NCBI RefSeq assembly: GCF_030294945.1
Contig: NZ_AP018448.1
Span: forward strand, 1,364,001 to 1,428,000
Direction: 5' to 3'
From: Streptomyces graminofaciens
Lineage (GTDB): Bacteria; Actinomycetota; Actinomycetes; Streptomycetales; Streptomycetaceae
DNA length: 64,000 nucleotides
A model generated the notes under the pieces. That model made no database searches and was not told the DNA's origin. It saw only the letters and a program-made list of their open reading frames with translations. Below, one piece after another: positions 8,898 through 23,179 of the stretch; within the stretch, counting starts at the first letter, position 1, and each line of letters opens with the position of its first letter. The position numbers and the translations under genes are program-made.

Positions 8898-9482
8898 ATG
8901 TCTTCTTCCACGCGCGCCCGGCGCCGCACGTCCGCCCTCGGCGCTCTGGCCGCCGGCGTCATCCTGCTCACCGCCTGTGGTGGTGACGGCGACGCCGCAA
9001 CGGGCGGCGACTTCAACGACGCGGACGTCGCGTTCGCGCAGATGATGATCCCGCACCACGAGCAGGCCCTGGAGATGGCGAAGCTGGCCGACGGCCGGGC
9101 GTCCGACTCCGAGATCAAGGAGATCGCGGCGAAGGTCGAGCAGGCTCAGGACCCCGAGATCAGGACGATGACGGGCTGGCTGAAGTCCTGGAAGCAGCCG
9201 ACGGCCGTGGAGTCCATGCCGGGCATGGACCACGGCCACGGCGGTGGCGGCGACGGCATGATGTCCGACGAGGACATGACGGAACTCGACGCCATGAAGG
9301 GCAGCGGGTTCGACAAGATGTTCGCGGAGATGATGATCGAGCACCATGAAGGCGCGATCGCCACGGCTCAGGAAGAGCTGAAGAACGGCAGGAACGCCGA
9401 CGCCAAGGAGATGGCCGACGACATCGTCACGGGCCAGTCCGCCGAGGTGAAGCAGCTCAAGAGCATCCTCGAACGGCTCTGA
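8898..9482 (+). CDS. DUF305 lipoprotein (ferritin-like helical, metal-binding candidate)
   Basis: 194 residues starting at ATG 8898 behind GAGGTGA. The lipobox LLTACGG marks a surface lipoprotein. Two DUF305 repeats each carry an HH motif: MMIPHHEQALEMAKLA and MMIEHHEGAIATAQEEL. A Met/His/Gly-rich linker (MPGMDHGHGGGGDGMM) lies between them, suggesting copper or another metal as ligand. It lies about 100 bases after the DUF6153-like gene and is probably co-transcribed with it. Confidence 0.93.
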   Translation: MSSSTRARRRTSALGALAAGVILLTACGGDGDAATGGDFNDADVAFAQMMIPHHEQALEMAKLADGRASDSEIKEIAAKVEQAQDPEIRTMTGWLKSWKQPTAVESMPGMDHGHGGGGDGMMSDEDMTELDAMKGSGFDKMFAEMMIEHHEGAIATAQEELKNGRNADAKEMADDIVTGQSAEVKQLKSILERL

Positions 9483-9738
9483 CCGCTTCGACGGCTCCGA
9501 TCGTCGTCGTGATGGTGGTGTGAGCGGTGCCGCCCGTGCCCCGCGTAAGGGCGCGGGCGGGCCGTCATCACCCGAACGGTCGTCCGGATCGTTGTCCGAA
9601 GGGCATGCGAGCACCGGGGTCGGAGCGCCACGCGGGGGTACTCGGCAGGCACCGGCCCCGGATTCGGTTGGAGACTGGTGTCCCCACCCGTGTGTCCCAC
9701 TGGTGTGTGCCGGCGGACGAGACCAGGACGCGACTGCC

Positions 9739-10539
9739 ATGAATCACGACACGAAGCAAAGCGGCGCGGCGAACGTCGTCTCCAGCCATTCCGTTTTCGG
9801 CGCCCCCTGCTGGGTCAGCCTGACCAGCCGCGATCTCGCGGCCACGGAGAACTTCTACGCGGCCGTACTCGGCTGGCGATGGCGCACCGGCAAGATGGGG
9901 GACCGTTTCCGGATCGCGCTCGCGGACGGTGTGCCGGTCGCCGGGATCGCGGCGGTTGCCGCGCTGTGGCAGATGGCGGTCGCCTGGACGCCGTACTTCG
10001 CCGTGTCCGACGCGGACGCGGCCGCCGCGCGGGCCCGGGAGCGGGGCGGCACGGTCGCGGTAGGACCGCTCTCCTTCCCGCCCGGCCGGGCGGCCCTGCT
10101 GGCGGACCGCCACGGGGCCACCTTCGGGATCTGGGAGGGCGAGCTGTTCACCGACTGGGACACCTGGCGCCGGGCCGCCCCCGCCTTCATCAGGCTCCAC
10201 ACGCGGGACGCCTTCGACGCGGCCATCTTCTACGGCGAGGTCCTGGAGTGGGCCACCGAGAAGCCCGGATGCTGCGAGGTCCGCTACGAGGCGAACGAGG
10301 TCGTCCTGCGCAGCGAGGGCGAGATCGTGGCCCGGATCAGCTCCGGTGCGCTGGAGGCGGCGCCCGACCCCACCATCCGGCCCCACTGGCAGATCCACTT
10401 CTCGGTCTCCGACGTGGCGGCCTGCGTCGAGGCCGCCGAGCACCACGGCGGAACGGTCCTGCGCCAGGGCCCGGACGAGGCGGTACTGCGCGACCCGGAC
10501 GGCGCCCAGTTCACGATCACCTCACGCCGGGACCGCTGA
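9739..10539 (+). CDS. VOC (glyoxalase/dioxygenase superfamily) protein with two domains
   Basis: 266 residues. The ATG at 9739 gives the natural start, although the frame is open upstream to 9520. There are two tandem VOC beta-alpha-beta-beta-beta units: APCWVSLTSRDLAATENFYA, ending with LADRHGATFGIWEG, and APAFIRLHTRDAFDAAIFYG, ending with LRDPDGAQFTITS. This resembles Streptomyces hydrolase-like VOC proteins of unknown substrate. The metal ligands are not conserved well enough to assign a reaction. Confidence 0.85.
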   Translation: MNHDTKQSGAANVVSSHSVFGAPCWVSLTSRDLAATENFYAAVLGWRWRTGKMGDRFRIALADGVPVAGIAAVAALWQMAVAWTPYFAVSDADAAAARARERGGTVAVGPLSFPPGRAALLADRHGATFGIWEGELFTDWDTWRRAAPAFIRLHTRDAFDAAIFYGEVLEWATEKPGCCEVRYEANEVVLRSEGEIVARISSGALEAAPDPTIRPHWQIHFSVSDVAACVEAAEHHGGTVLRQGPDEAVLRDPDGAQFTITSRRDR

Positions 10540-10564
10540 GCCCGATCCGCCAGGGGCGGGCGCT

Positions 10565-12687
<2,123 letters not shown>

Positions 12688-12691
<4 letters not shown>

Positions 12692-13200
12692 AGCGCCGCT
12701 TCGGCGCAGCACACCGCGCTCAGCGGACCGGCGAGCACCGCGGCGGTCGGCATCTCGCGGGGCACCTGCCGCACCTCCCGCAGGGTCGGCGCGGGTACCG
12801 TCGGGACCCGGGGCACGCTTTCGTCGACCGGCGCCCGCTGGGTGAACCAGATGACCGTGCTCCCGCTGGCCGTGGTGCAGCAGCCCCAGCCGTCGCTCAG
12901 CGCGGCGATCCAGGCCAGGCAGGGGCGCAGCTCCCGGTCCGGGCGTACCCCGCGGTCGTTCTGGCCGACGGCGGAGATGAGGTGCTGGCCGTTCCACCAC
13001 ATCTCGATCGACGTGTTCTTGTCCGTCGCGTGTTCGTCGATCGCGCGGAGCAGCAGCTCGGCGCTGTGGCAGACGGGTCCGACGAGGGTTTCCAGGTCCC
13101 AGAGCCTCAGGTGCGCGGCCAGGATGCGCCTGACCTGTTGGACCCGTTCCGGACCGACTTCCACGTCGAGGTGGTAGTAACAGGGCACTGCAGTCTTCAT
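12688..13200 (-). CDS. Degenerate anti-sigma-type ATPase-fold (HATPase) regulator
   Basis: 170 residues from ATG 13200, preceded by GGTGAGGAG. The pattern [17 protein letters not shown] followed by [18 protein letters not shown] follows the RsbW/SpoIIAB-like ATP-binding proteins common in Streptomyces. The canonical ELVTNA-type N-box is replaced by ELLLRAID and the G1 box is not recognisable, so nucleotide binding may be lost. The C-terminal 50 residues are proline-rich. Its stop overlaps the glgX start, so the two are translationally coupled. The link to glycogen control is inference. Confidence 0.7.
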
Positions 13201-13493
13201 CGTCGTTGGCTCCTCACCGGCGAAGCTCCCGCCTCCGCTCGTCCTCACGGACGAAATCCGATCACGAAGCGTGAGCACTGATCGCTTCTGAGTCAGATCC
13301 CAGAGTGGGAGTGCTACGCCATTCGTGCAACACGAGCGACTCATGGGGTAGTTGAAGCACCAACAAGACGCTCGGTCGTCACCCGTGCACCATGAGGGCA
13401 GGCATCGGCTCATCAGGGGCCGGTGCTCCTCCGTGCACGACTCCGCGCGGGGGGTCGTACCCCTCCGAGAGTCCTTGGGAGGTGACCGGCACC

Positions 13494-13826
13494 ATGCTGC
13501 TGCCCGCCAAGAACGAGGTGGCCCGACATCTGCGGCGCTACCGGACGTGGGAACGCGTCATGCTCGCGGCCCCGAGCGACCTCGCCGCGCGGGGTCATTT
13601 CGAGGACTCGGGCTACACGTTGTGCGTGCTGATGGGCAAGCGCTGTGCCCGGGAGGCGGTGGCGGCGGCCGAGCGCTATCTCCAGACGAACCTGCTCACC
13701 TATCTCCGGGAGCACGGCGGCCACCCCCAGCAGGAGTCCCCGCTCGAACAGCCCGGTCAGGGTCGGCAGGACCGCCGCGTAAGACGCCGTCCACCGCCGG
13801 AGTCCCGGTTCGCGGGCGGGAGATAG
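13494..13826 (+). CDS. DUF5133-like small protein
   Basis: 110 residues from ATG 13494, preceded by GGGAGGTGA. The conserved part is the first 75 residues (MLLPAKNEVARHLRRYRTWE, TLCVLMGKRCAREAVAAAER), which matches the DUF5133 proteins I know from Streptomyces. The C-terminus is charged and disordered. It lies alone between the divergent glgX unit and glgE. Function is not known. Confidence 0.78.
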   Translation: MLLPAKNEVARHLRRYRTWERVMLAAPSDLAARGHFEDSGYTLCVLMGKRCAREAVAAAERYLQTNLLTYLREHGGHPQQESPLEQPGQGRQDRRVRRRPPPESRFAGGR

Positions 13827-13981
13827 CGCGCGGGGTGGGTGCCGGCAGGGAAGTACAGCGGTCCCTCCGGGAAGACGGCGGTCGCTTCGGGGAGAGAGCG
13901 GCCTTCCGGGTGAACCCACTCGTTCTTTTGCAGGAAGCCGTTCGGCGCAGCGCCGATCTCGAATGTGGCGGAGGTGAGACC

Positions 13982-15984
13982 GTGAGCCCGACCCCGGCCA
14001 TCGGCCGTGTCCCCATCAAGGAGGTCCGCCCACTCGTCGAGTGCGGCGGACGCCCTGCGAAAGCGGTGGTGGGCGAGACCTTCGAGGTCAGTGCGACGGT
14101 CTTCCGTGAGGGCCATGACGCGGTCGCCGCCAATGTGGTCCTCCGCGACACCGAGGGCCGCCCCGGCCCCTGGACGCCGATGCGCGAGCTGGCCCCCGGC
14201 ACCGACCGCTGGGGCGCGATGGTCACGCCGGACGCGGTCGGTCTGTGGACGTATCAGGTCGAGGCATGGGGCGACCCGGTCGCCACCTGGCGGCGCACGG
14301 CGAGCATAAAGGTCCCGGCGGGCATCGACGTGGGGCTGGTGCTGGAGGAGGGCGCCGAGCTGTACGCACGGGCCGCCGCCGGAGTGCCGGAGGGGCCGGC
14401 CCGTGAGGTGGTGCTGGCCGCGGCGGGCGCGCTGGGCGACGGCTCGTCGCCGGCCGCGGCACGCCTGGCGGCGGCGTCGACGCCGGAGGTGGACGAGGTC
14501 CTGGCCCTGTATCCGCTGCGGGAACTGGTCACCAGCAGCGATCCACTGCCGCTGCTGGTGGAGCGGGAACGGGCCCTGTACGGCTCCTGGTACGAGTTCT
14601 TCCCCCGCTCCGAGGGCACCCCCGAGCAGCCCCACGGCACCTTCCGCACAGCCGCGCGCAGGCTGGCGGCGATCGCGGAGATGGGCTTCGACGTCATCTA
14701 CCTGCCGCCGGTCCACCCGATCGGGACGACGTTCCGCAAGGGCCGCAACAACACCCTCTCCCCGACCCCCGACGACGTCGGCGTGCCGTGGGCGATCGGC
14801 TCGCCCGAGGGCGGCCATGACGCCGTCCACCCCGGCCTGGGCACGATCGAGGACTTCGACTTCTTCGTCGGTGAGGCGCGGGGCCTGGGTCTGGAGGTGG
14901 CGCTGGACTTCGCCCTCCAGTGCAGCCCGGACCATCCCTGGGTGCACAAGCACCCGGAGTGGTTCCATCACCGCCCCGACGGCTCGATCGCGTACGCGGA
15001 GAACCCGCCGAAGAAGTACCAGGACATCTACCCCATCGCCTTCGACGCGGACATGCCCGGCCTGATCGCCGAGACCGTGCGGGTGCTGCGGCACTGGATG
15101 GACCACGGCGTGCGGATCTTCCGCGTGGACAACCCGCACACCAAACCGGTCGTCTTCTGGGAACAGGTGATCGCCGCGGTCAACGGCACCGACCCGGACG
15201 TGGTGTTCCTGGCGGAGGCCTTCACCCGCCCGGCGATGATGCACGCCCTCGCCCAGGCCGGCTTCCAGCAGTCGTACACCTACTTCACCTGGCGCAACAC
15301 CAAACAGGAACTCACCGACTACGCCACCGAACTGTCCGGGGAGGCCGCCGCCTACATGCGGCCGAACTTCTTCGTCAACACCCCCGACATCCTCCACGAG
15401 TTCCTCCAGCACGGCGGCCGCCCCGCCTTCGAACTCCGCGCGGTCCTCGCCGCGACCCTCTCCCCCACCTGGGGCGTCTACTCCGGCTACGAACTGTGCG
15501 AGAACACCCCACTGAAACCCGGCAGCGAGGAGTACCTGGACTCCGAGAAATACCAACTCCGGCCCCGCGACTGGGACGCGGCGGAACGCGACGGACGTAC
15601 GATCGCCCCCCTCATCACTTCGCTGAACCACCTCAGACGACGCCACCCGGCGCTGCGCCGCCTGCGCAATCTGCACTTCCACCGGACCGGCAACGACGCG
15701 CTGATCGCGTACAGCAAGCGCACGGGGTCGGACACGGTTCTGATGGTCGTCAACCTCGACCCCCACCACGCCCAGGAGGGCGAGGTCTCGTTGGACATGC
15801 CGCGGCTCGGTCTTGACGTGCACGACATCGTGCCGGTGCGGGACGAGCTGACGGGTGAGACCTATCACTGGGGCCACAGCAACCATGTGCGTCTGGAACC
15901 CGGGCGGGCGCCCGCGCACATCCTGCATGTCCCCCATGTCGAACGGTCGTCCTTCTCGCCACGGAACGGAGGGTCAAGAACGCC

Positions 15985-15988
<4 letters not shown>
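13982..15988 (+). CDS. glgE: GlgE, alpha-1,4-glucan:maltose-1-phosphate maltosyltransferase
   Basis: 668 residues from GTG 13982 behind GGAGGTGA; the open frame upstream to 13352 is composition noise overlapping the DUF5133 gene. An N-terminal beta-sandwich ([20 protein letters not shown]) precedes a GH13_3 barrel. The catalytic nucleophile is Asp383 in [10 protein letters not shown] and the general acid Glu412 in FLAEAFTRP; these are 29 residues apart, as in the characterised S. coelicolor enzyme. GlgE adds maltosyl units from maltose 1-phosphate to alpha-1,4-glucan. It is the first gene of glgE-treS-pep2-glgB, with ATGA coupling to treS. Confidence 0.97.
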
Positions 15989-17706
<1,718 letters not shown>

Positions 17707-17734
17707 GCGTGTGCTCGCGAAAGGACGCGTCACC

Positions 17735-19111
17735 ATGCCGAAGACCGCTACCCTCCGCCCGAGCAGTGCCGGGGACGCCACCGACCTCATGACCTCGCTC
17801 GCCGGGTTGCTGCGGGACTGGCTGCCCCGGCAGCGCTGGTTCGCGGGCAAGGACAGGCCCGTCACGGATCTCGCGCTGCTGTCCATGACCGAGCTGTACC
17901 CGGGCTGTCTGCACCTGCTGATCCACGCCGGTCACTCGGGGTTGCCCAGCCCGGTCGGGGCGGGCCCGGCGGGCGACTGCTACCAGCTGCTGCTCGGCAT
18001 ACGGGAGCATCTCGCGCCGCGTCTGGGCCGGGCCCTCATCGGGCGGGCGCACGAGGGTCCACTTGCCGGTCTCACGGTGTACGACGCGCTGTACGACCCC
18101 CGGTCGGCGCAGTTGCTCCTGGAACGCCTGCGGCACCCCGGCACCGTCGGCCCCCTGCGCTTCGAGGCGGATCCGTCCGTCTCGGTGCCCGCCGGGCTCG
18201 CGCCACGGCTGCTGGACGCCGAGCAGTCCAACACCTCGCTCGTGTACGGCGACGCCTTCATCCTGAAGGTCTTCCGGCGGATCCAGCCCGGTGTCAACCC
18301 CGATCTGGAGGTGCCGGGAGCCCTGGCCGGGCAGGGCTGCGGGCGGGTGCCCGCGCCCGTGGCGTGGTTCCGGACGAAGCATCCGTACGCGGCGACCCTC
18401 GGCGTACTCCAGCCGTTCCTGCGGGACGCGTCCGACGGCTGGACCCTGGCCCTGGGGGCGCTCGCCTCGGGTGACGACTTCGCCGCTCAGGCCCGTGAGC
18501 TGGGGCGGGCCACTGCGGAGGTGCACCTCGCGCTGGCCTCGGCGTTCACCGCCGGGGCACACGGCGACAACGGCCGGACGGGTGCGGCGATAGCGGAGGC
18601 CATGACCGAGCGGCTGGACACCGCCGCGCACTGCGTACCGGCGCTCAGGCCGTTCGTGCCCGGTCTGCGCGGCGCCTTCCGGGCGCTCGTCCACTGCGAT
18701 GCCGGGCCACCCGCCCAGCGCATCCACGGCGATCTGCATCTGGGGCAGGTGCTGCGGGCGGGCCGGGAGTGGTTCGTCATCGACTTCGAGGGCGAGCCGT
18801 CCCGTCCGCTCACCGAGCGGTGCGGCACCGAGTCCCCGGTCCGGGACATCGCCGGCATGCTGCGCTCCTTCGACTACGCGGCCCGCCAGCGCCGCCCCTG
18901 GCGCCCGGAGTGGGCGCGCCGGTGCCGCGAGGCCTACTGCGCGGGCTATGCCGCCCGCGCGGGCTGGGACCCGCGCAAGAAACACGGTCTGCTGCGCGCG
19001 TACGAGACCGACAGAGCCGTGTACGAGGTGCTGTACGAGGCGCGGCACCGACCCGACTGGCTACCCGTACCGATGGCGGCGATCGAACGACTCGCCGTGA
19101 GAGGAGACTGA
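17735..19111 (+). CDS. pep2: Maltokinase Pep2
   Basis: 458 residues from ATG 17735, nine bases after AAAGGA; GTG 17711 is an alternative with a poor ribosome site. The protein has an N-terminal cystatin-like cap ([19 protein letters not shown]) and an aminoglycoside-phosphotransferase-like kinase lobe. The catalytic loop is [12 protein letters not shown] and the metal loop [14 protein letters not shown]. It phosphorylates maltose to maltose 1-phosphate, the GlgE donor. It sits between treS and glgB, the order also found in S. coelicolor. Confidence 0.95.
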   Translation: MPKTATLRPSSAGDATDLMTSLAGLLRDWLPRQRWFAGKDRPVTDLALLSMTELYPGCLHLLIHAGHSGLPSPVGAGPAGDCYQLLLGIREHLAPRLGRALIGRAHEGPLAGLTVYDALYDPRSAQLLLERLRHPGTVGPLRFEADPSVSVPAGLAPRLLDAEQSNTSLVYGDAFILKVFRRIQPGVNPDLEVPGALAGQGCGRVPAPVAWFRTKHPYAATLGVLQPFLRDASDGWTLALGALASGDDFAAQARELGRATAEVHLALASAFTAGAHGDNGRTGAAIAEAMTERLDTAAHCVPALRPFVPGLRGAFRALVHCDAGPPAQRIHGDLHLGQVLRAGREWFVIDFEGEPSRPLTERCGTESPVRDIAGMLRSFDYAARQRRPWRPEWARRCREAYCAGYAARAGWDPRKKHGLLRAYETDRAVYEVLYEARHRPDWLPVPMAAIERLAVRGD

Positions 19112-19115
19112 AGCC

Positions 19116-21350
19116 GTGGCCCTGCGCGACATCACATCCCTGGAGTCGGCCGGTCCACACCCGGCACCGACGCCGTGCGAGGCGGCCCCTCCCCTGGCCC
19201 CCGCCGACCGCGACCGCCTCCTGTCCGGCTCCCACCACGACCCGCACGCCCTGCTCGGGGCGCACCCGGTCCCGGGCGGCATCGCGGTGAGGACCCTGCG
19301 CCCGTTCGCGCGTGCCGTGAACGTCGTCGTCGACGGGGAGCACTGGAGTCTCACCTCGGAAGGGGGCGGGCTCTTCGCCGGGGTACTGCCGCTGGACGCG
19401 ATCCCCGCGTACACGCTGCTGGTGGCGTACGACGGGGCCGTACAGGAGACCGAGGACCCGTACCGGTTCCTGCCCGCTCTCGGGGAACTGGACCTGCATC
19501 TGATCCGCGAGGGCCGGCACGAGGAGCTGTGGAAGGCCCTCGGTGCCGAGCCCATGACCCACCAGGGCGTGACCGGCACCCGCTTCACGGTGTGGGCGCC
19601 GAACGCACGCGGCGTGCGGGTGGCCGGAGACCTCAACTTCTGGGACGGGACGGCGTTCCCGATGCGATCCCTGGGTTCGTCCGGGGTGTGGGAGCTGTTC
19701 CTGCCGGGTGTCGGCGAGGGCACGACGTACAAGTTCGAGATCACCTCCCGGTACGGCGACCGCTTCCTCAAGTCCGACCCGATGGCACGCCGTGCGCAGG
19801 TACCGCCCGAGACGGCGTCCGTCGTGACCGCGTCGCGCCACGAGTGGGGCGACGCGGAGTGGATGGCGAGGCGCGGGGACGTGCCCGTCCACCAGGCCCC
19901 CTTCTCGGTGTACGAGATCCATCTGGCGTCCTGGCGACCAGGGTTGACGTACCGTCAGCTTGCTGAGCAGCTACCGGCGTATGTGAAGGACCTCGGCTTC
20001 ACACATGTGGAGCTGATGCCGGTCGCCGAGCATCCGTTCGGCGGCTCGTGGGGTTACCAGGTCACGGGCTTCTACGCGCCCACGGCCCGGCTCGGTACCC
20101 CCGACGACTTCAGGTATCTGGTGGACGCCCTGCATCAGGCCGGGATCGGCGTGATCATGGACTGGGTGCCGGCCCACTTCCCCAAGGACGACTGGGCGTT
20201 GGCCCGCTTCGACGGGGATCCGCTGTACGAACCCGGGGACGCGCGGCGGGCCGAGCATCCGGACTGGGGGACGTACGAGTTCGACTTCGGGCGCACCGAG
20301 GTTCGCAATTTCCTCGTGGCGAACGCGGTGTACTGGTGCGAGGAGTTCCACATCGACGGGCTGCGGGTGGATGCGGTCGCCTCGATGCTGTACCTGGACT
20401 ACTCGCGTGAGGAGGGCCAGTGGTCGCCGAACGTGTTCGGTGGGCGGGAGGACCTCGACGCGATGCGGTTCCTGCAGGAGATGAACGCCACGCTGTACCG
20501 GCGGATGCCGGGGGTGGTGACCATCGCGGAGGAGTCCACCGACTGGGGCGGGGTGACCTCACCCACGGACTGGGGCGGCCTGGGGTTCGGGCTGAAGTGG
20601 AACATGGGCTGGATGCACGACTCGTTGGAGTACATGGCCAAGGAGCCCGTGCACCGCAAGTACCACCACAACGAGATGACGTTCTCGATGGTGTACGCGT
20701 ACAGCGAGAACTACGTCCTGCCCGTCTCCCACGACGAGGTCGTCCACGGCAAGCAGGCCCTGGTGTCGAAGATGCCGGGTGACTGGTGGCAGCGGCGGGC
20801 CAACCACCGGGCGTACCTGGGCTTCATGTGGGCCCATCCCGGCAAGCAACTCCTCTTCATGGGGCAGGAGTTCGCGCAGGGGGCGGAGTGGTCGGAGGCG
20901 CACGGGCCGGACTGGTGGCTGCTGGATCCGGCGTACGGGGCGGAGGCGGACCACCGGGGGGTTCGGGACCTCGTCCGGGACCTCAACGCGGTCTACCGGC
21001 ACACCCCTGCGTTGTGGGAGCGGGACACCGAGCCGGACGGGTTCCAGTGGGTGACCGGGGACGCGGCCGACGACAATGTGCTGGCGTTCCTGAGGTACGA
21101 CGCGAAGGGTAGTCCGCTGTTGGCGGTCTGCAATCTCTCGCCGGTCGTACGGCAGGAGTACCGGTTGGGGGTGACGGAGGGCGTCTCGGGGTGGTCCGAG
21201 GTCCTCAACACCGATGCCGTTCGCTATGGGGGCAGCGGTGTCGGCAACCCTCGCGCCGTGGAACCGGAGCCTCGGCCCTGGCATGGGCGCGGGGCCAGCA
21301 TCGGGCTCACGCTGCCGCCGCTGGCCACGGTCTGGCTCCGGCCCGCCTGA
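19116..21350 (+). CDS. glgB: 1,4-alpha-glucan branching enzyme GlgB
   Basis: 744 residues from GTG 19116, just after the pep2 stop. An N-terminal N1 domain precedes a CBM48 ([20 protein letters not shown]) and the GH13_9 barrel: [60 protein letters not shown] (nucleophile Asp), [16 protein letters not shown] (acid Glu) and [16 protein letters not shown]. It introduces alpha-1,6 branches into the glucan made by GlgE and is the last gene of the operon. Confidence 0.97.
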   Translation: MALRDITSLESAGPHPAPTPCEAAPPLAPADRDRLLSGSHHDPHALLGAHPVPGGIAVRTLRPFARAVNVVVDGEHWSLTSEGGGLFAGVLPLDAIPAYTLLVAYDGAVQETEDPYRFLPALGELDLHLIREGRHEELWKALGAEPMTHQGVTGTRFTVWAPNARGVRVAGDLNFWDGTAFPMRSLGSSGVWELFLPGVGEGTTYKFEITSRYGDRFLKSDPMARRAQVPPETASVVTASRHEWGDAEWMARRGDVPVHQAPFSVYEIHLASWRPGLTYRQLAEQLPAYVKDLGFTHVELMPVAEHPFGGSWGYQVTGFYAPTARLGTPDDFRYLVDALHQAGIGVIMDWVPAHFPKDDWALARFDGDPLYEPGDARRAEHPDWGTYEFDFGRTEVRNFLVANAVYWCEEFHIDGLRVDAVASMLYLDYSREEGQWSPNVFGGREDLDAMRFLQEMNATLYRRMPGVVTIAEESTDWGGVTSPTDWGGLGFGLKWNMGWMHDSLEYMAKEPVHRKYHHNEMTFSMVYAYSENYVLPVSHDEVVHGKQALVSKMPGDWWQRRANHRAYLGFMWAHPGKQLLFMGQEFAQGAEWSEAHGPDWWLLDPAYGAEADHRGVRDLVRDLNAVYRHTPALWERDTEPDGFQWVTGDAADDNVLAFLRYDAKGSPLLAVCNLSPVVRQEYRLGVTEGVSGWSEVLNTDAVRYGGSGVGNPRAVEPEPRPWHGRGASIGLTLPPLATVWLRPA

Positions 21351-21509
21351 CTTTTCTCTCGCCCCCGCCGCCCCTACCCGTCGCCGTCCCGTCCCCCACC
21401 GGGCCGCAGCCGACCGATCAGAATTCGAGAAGCCGCTTCCCCCTCCCCGGCCCTAGCGTGAAAACACCGGCGTCGGACAACCGACACCACACGAGAGCAG
21501 GAGTACGTC

Positions 21510-21863
21510 ATGACCGCGGGCGTGAAGACCGTCATCTATCCCGTCAAGGACCTCGCCCAGGCGAAGGCCCTGTTCAGCGCGTTGCTGGGCGCCGAGCCCT
21601 ATGCGGACACCCCGTACTACGTCGGGTTCAAGGACGCCGGGCAGGACATCGGGCTCGACCCCAACGGGCACGCGAAGGGGATCACGGGGCCGGTCCCCTA
21701 CTGGCACGTCTCCGACATCCGCGCGTCGCTGACGGCGTTGGTGGGCGCGGGCGCCGAGACGCTCCAGGATGTGCAGGACGTCGGCGGCGGCAGGCTGATC
21801 GCCTCTGCGAAGGACGCGGACGGGAATCTCATCGGGCTCCTCCAGGACTCCCCCGCCGAGTAG
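21510..21863 (+). CDS. Single-domain VOC (glyoxalase-like) protein
   Basis: 117 residues from ATG 21510 behind AGCAGGAG. It has a two-half VOC fold: VKTVIYPVKDLAQAKALFSA, then GPVPYWHVSDIRASLTALV and the end piece SAKDADGNLIGLLQD. The family contains extradiol dioxygenases, glyoxalases and antibiotic-binding proteins, and the substrate cannot be told here. The 159-bp gap upstream of it is pyrimidine-rich and holds no other gene. A MarR regulator lies just downstream. Confidence 0.85.
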   Translation: MTAGVKTVIYPVKDLAQAKALFSALLGAEPYADTPYYVGFKDAGQDIGLDPNGHAKGITGPVPYWHVSDIRASLTALVGAGAETLQDVQDVGGGRLIASAKDADGNLIGLLQDSPAE

Positions 21864-21914
21864 CCCGCGGGCGCCCCACCCGCCACGGTCCCGCTCGCCT
21901 GTGCACCCGCAATA

Positions 21915-21928
21915 GTTGCACCGGCAAC
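21915..21928. promoter_or_regulatory. Likely MarR operator
   Basis: GTTGCACCGGCAAC has perfect 5-bp arms (GTTGC/GCAAC) around ACCG, 31 bases before the marR start. A -10-like TGTTAC (21944-21949) is followed by nine bases and the ATG, suggesting a leaderless or near-leaderless mRNA repressed by its own product. The site may also affect the VOC gene. Confidence 0.55.
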
Positions 21929-21958
21929 AAGGCTCCGACCCTCTGTTACCGTGCGGGT

Positions 21959-22357
21959 ATGGCAGCGAACACGGCCGGTGCACGGCTCGAGGAGCAGTGG
22001 CGGGGCATCCTGTCCGTGCACGCGCGCACGATGTGCGAGATCGATCGCGCGCTGCATCCGCACGGCCTCGGCGCCAGCGACTTCGAGGTGCTCGATGTTC
22101 TCGTGTCGGGTACGGCGGCTGCCAAGGACTCCGGTGAGCAGTGCCGGGTGCAGAACATCGCCGAGCAGGTCCACCTCAGCCAGAGCGCCCTTTCTCGACT
22201 GATCGGGCGCCTGGAGAAGGAGGGCCTGGTGGAGCGCACGGTCTGCGCGGAGGACCGGCGCGGGGTGTGGGTCTCCCTCACCCGGAAGGGCCGCGAGCTG
22301 CACAGCGAGGTGCTGCCCCTGCAGCGCGACGTCCTGGCCCGCATGCTGAACGGCTGA
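21959..22357 (+). CDS. MarR-family transcriptional regulator
   Basis: 132 residues from ATG 21959; no ribosome site is visible, so leaderless translation is likely. The winged helix is QNIAEQVHLSQSALSRLIGR followed by LEKEGLVERTVCAEDRRGVWV, with typical dimerisation helices at both ends. The ligand is unknown. The adjacent VOC gene is the probable target. Confidence 0.92.
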   Translation: MAANTAGARLEEQWRGILSVHARTMCEIDRALHPHGLGASDFEVLDVLVSGTAAAKDSGEQCRVQNIAEQVHLSQSALSRLIGRLEKEGLVERTVCAEDRRGVWVSLTRKGRELHSEVLPLQRDVLARMLNG

Positions 22358-22602
22358 CGTCCTCCACTCGGACTCCGCCGTGGCCGCGCCCGTCGTCGAC
22401 CCGGCGCGGCCCGAGCTGCCCGACGCGGCCCGGGAGGCGGCGGGCGAGATCTTCGTCCTGGACCTGCGGCTGGGAGGCACGCCGACCGGCGCGCGCGGTG
22501 TGGGTGTGCTCAAGCGGCAATGGATCGCAAAGGAGCTGGGGCCTCGGGCGCACGCGGTTGCGGCGGCGGAACCAGGACGTGTTCGGTCCGCAGGGGATCC
22601 TC

Positions 22603-22633
22603 ACCCCGGGCTGAGTCTCTGAGGACCCGGGGT
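22603..22633. terminator. Hairpin between convergent marR and sseB-like genes
   Basis: The arms are ACCCCGGG and CCCGGGGT around a 15-base loop. It sits downstream of marR (plus strand) and of the SseB-like gene (minus strand), so it could terminate both. There is no U-tract, as is usual in Streptomyces. The rest of the 297-bp gap 22358-22654 shows no gene. Confidence 0.5.
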
Positions 22634-22654
22634 GTCTCTGGCTGCCTGTCGCCG

Positions 22655-23074
22655 TCAGCTCGCAGCGCGCCCCAGCAGGGTGCGTACCTCCCGGGCTGCG
22701 AAGGTGACGCCGTGCGGGGAGCTGGCGTCGATGGTGAGGTCGAGGTTCTCGTCCGGCCACTGGGAGGCGAGGGCGCCCAGTGGCACGAGGCGGTACCGGG
22801 ACACGAACGGCAGAAGTTCGGCCATCTCGGGCTCGGAGGTGAAAACGGGCACGACCGGGGCGGCGCCGGGCTGCTCGAGGACCGGCAGCGCGACCATCGT
22901 GGGGTCGGTGACGGCCGCCTCGTCGGCGTCGTCCGGCACGGGGACCAGGACGTCGCTGTCGGCCAGTGTGTCCAGGGCGGCCGTGTCGGCCGTGTCCAGG
23001 GCGAGCGCGTTCAGCGCCTGCTGCGCCGGCGAGGCGGCCCAGGGCCCGATGTGGTTGTTCGTAGGTATGTCCAT
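22655..23074 (-). CDS. SseB-like protein
   Basis: 139 residues from ATG 23074. It has the N-terminal SseB-type architecture: AQQALNALALDTADTAALDT, DVLVPVPDDA, then VFTSEPEMAELLPFVSRYR and a C-terminal HGVTFAAREVRTLLGR. SseB-fold proteins are widespread in actinomycetes, often duplicated, with no settled function. The start was chosen for the conserved MDIPTNNHIGPW opening; the ribosome site is weak. Confidence 0.78.
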   Translation of the reverse strand: MDIPTNNHIGPWAASPAQQALNALALDTADTAALDTLADSDVLVPVPDDADEAAVTDPTMVALPVLEQPGAAPVVPVFTSEPEMAELLPFVSRYRLVPLGALASQWPDENLDLTIDASSPHGVTFAAREVRTLLGRAAS

Positions 23075-23179
23075 GGCTGATCCCGGGTAGTGGCGGACGG
23101 ACCGCCCGGGACATGATCCGCCCCGGACGCGACGACCTGCGCGTACCCGATCCAAGCCGGGGCATGCCTCACCGCAGCA

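Noticed and set aside
22380..22622. 80-codon frame between marR and the SseB-like gene
   Set aside because: No ribosome site and no recognisable motif, and it runs through the terminator-like hairpin at 22603.
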